NCBI GenBank assembly: GCA_030754805.1
Contig: JASLZO010000074.1
Location: forward strand, 1-6,280
Length of the DNA stretch: 6,280 bases
Direction: 5' to 3'
Source: Dehalococcoidia bacterium
GTDB taxonomy: Bacteria; Chloroflexota; Dehalococcoidia; UBA6926
Shown here: positions 5,806 to 6,280 of the stretch, in pieces
Layout: each line of letters begins with the position of its first letter
Numbering within the stretch: the stretch's first letter is position 1
Translations under genes and position numbers: made by a program
The notes under the pieces: generated by a model
What the model saw: the letters and a program-made list of their open reading frames with translations, nothing else
What the model was told of the DNA's origin: nothing
The model's database searches: none

Positions 5806-5943
5806 GTTCTAGCGGATCGACCACATGCAGAAGTACTCCAGGCTCTGCAGGGGAATGGTGTGGCTGTCATACACACGGATACTACCCAGACTGACGACGG
5901 AGTCTCCTTGATCACCGACCGTCAGCGCGTCTCTTGGCCCTGA
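5806..5943 (+). pseudogene. Remnant resembling the C-terminus of ComEC/Rec2-type metallo-beta-lactamase domain
   Basis: Translation ending at the TGA 5941-5943 contains RPHAEVLQALQGNGVAVIHTD followed by DGVSLITD and RVSW. This follows the typical last segment of ComEC/Rec2 DNA-uptake proteins, HPxPEVLxxLxxxGxxVxxTDxxGxVxxxTDG. The large membrane and metallo-beta-lactamase parts are missing: the same frame stays open back to at least 5641 but is not family-like. In another frame FRVGMAGASAYGS (5736-5774) faintly resembles the preceding SVGxxNxYGHP motif, which would imply a frameshift. There is no ribosome site or credible start. I read it as a truncated relic; a chance similarity or a real 62-residue protein starting at GTG 5755 cannot be excluded. 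Confidence 0.35.
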
Positions 5944-5956
5944 CTATGCAACTCAT

Positions 5957-6032
5957 CGTGAGACTCGTCCAGCTGGCAGAGACGGATATGCGTCGCAAGC
6001 ATGGGGTCATGGGTTCGAATACACCTGAACCG
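5957..6032 (+). pseudogene. Degenerate tRNA-like sequence with CGC (Ala-type) anticodon loop
   Basis: The D-arm CGTC/GACG (5966-5969, 5981-5984) encloses a loop with AGCTGGCAGA. The anticodon stem TATGC/GCATG (5987-5991, 5999-6003) encloses a seven-base loop GTCGCAA, with U33 and anticodon CGC. A five-base variable loop GGGTC and the T-loop GGGTTCGAAT follow. However the T-stem ATGGG/ACACC scarcely pairs, the acceptor candidates CGTGAGA/TGAACCG match at only two positions, there are two bases rather than one between D- and anticodon stems, and no CCA is encoded. It looks like a tRNA relic, not a working gene. Confidence 0.4.
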
Positions 6033-6217
6033 ACGGTCTGTTTTCGGAGCGACGAGCCGAAGCGCTCCTTCGATTCGTTGGGGCGACGCGCGCACCTCCA
6101 ACGTAGCATCGACCAGATCGATAGCGTGCCACATCAAGCCTGAGCGCTCGCCTCGTCACAGACCCGCGGTAGCAGCCAGTTAACTGTAGGGTCGGGTTAG
6201 CCCCCTGCCGGAATCGA

Positions 6218-6280
6218 TTAGGTCGCGCCCCATCCTTCGCGGCGAAGCCAGTCTTCGAGGGTTAAGAGTTGCAAGCCCCA
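6218..6280 (-). CDS. Possible C-terminal end of an unidentified minus-strand gene
   Basis: One minus-strand frame entering from the right edge reads WGLQLLTLEDWLRREGWGAT and stops at TAA (6220-6218). The composition is that of an ordinary protein end, with an amphipathic TLEDWLRR helix, and the other two frames look less natural (one stops within six codons, the other is Arg/Pro-rich). Twenty residues are too few to identify a family, and a chance open frame is possible. Confidence 0.25.
   Translation of the reverse strand, partial: WGLQLLTLEDWLRREGWGAT

Larger units (their letters stand above)
5625..6217. other. About 590 bp of apparently decayed intergenic DNA
   Basis: No intact gene is seen. 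The stretch holds a ComEC-like C-terminal fragment (5806-5943) and a degenerate tRNA-like sequence (5957-6032), described separately. A minus-strand open frame at 5922-6137 (starting MWHAIDLVDATLEVR) is readable but has no Shine-Dalgarno and runs antisense through the tRNA-like sequence. No clear intrinsic terminator follows the oxidoreductase stop codon. Confidence 0.45.

Noticed and set aside
5922..6137. Minus-strand frame starting MWHAIDLVDATLEVR, possibly a small protein
   Set aside because: The first half looks protein-like, but there is no Shine-Dalgarno and the second half runs antisense through the tRNA-like relic. Not enough to call a gene.
1..6280. CRISPR array, transposase or insertion-sequence ends
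   Set aside because: No regularly spaced direct repeats, no terminal inverted repeats flanking a gene and no transposase-like frame were found.

Overview
The window is high-GC bacterial chromosomal DNA. It holds a 5' fragment of a crotonase-family (enoyl-CoA hydratase/isomerase) gene, a two-gene operon, a tRNA-Val gene, a stand-alone molybdopterin oxidoreductase gene and two long stretches without intact genes. High GC, a probable leaderless transcript with a TANNNT-type -10 box, acyl-CoA metabolism and a bis-MGD oxidoreductase fit groups such as Actinobacteria, Chloroflexi or related environmental lineages. I cannot assign a phylum from this sequence.

Left part (1-2807): the crotonase-family gene reads leftward and is cut by the window edge. 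A thiamine-diphosphate enzyme of the acetolactate synthase/benzoylformate decarboxylase superfamily reads rightward. Each of the two has a TAAACT hexamer upstream in the right orientation. The TPP gene is followed after 28 bp by the most notable gene here, a membrane-anchored TlpA/thioredoxin-like protein whose reading frame contains one in-frame TGA. The TGA sits exactly where the first cysteine of the CxxC motif belongs, giving U-P-T-C. A GC-rich hairpin with a GGU apical loop starts 9 nt after the TGA, at the position and with the loop type of a bacterial SECIS element. I annotate 2166-2774 as one selenoprotein gene. An ordinary gene caller would split it into two meaningless ORFs.

Middle (2808-3500): a tRNA-Val(CAC) with encoded CCA lies on the minus strand, followed by about 600 bp with no convincing gene, only short inverted repeats.

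Right part (3501-6280): a 707-residue molybdopterin oxidoreductase with an N-terminal [4Fe-4S] cysteine set and a probable cysteine Mo ligand, with no partner subunit genes in view. After it, about 590 bp look like decayed DNA: a fragment resembling the C-terminus of ComEC/Rec2 and a degenerate tRNA-like sequence with an Ala-type CGC anticodon loop. At the extreme right a possible C-terminal fragment of a minus-strand gene enters the window.

Functionally, the TPP enzyme and the selenoprotein are probably co-transcribed. The selenoprotein would act outside the cytoplasmic membrane as a thiol oxidoreductase. Selenocysteine decoding needs selA, selB, selC and selD elsewhere in the genome; none is in this window.
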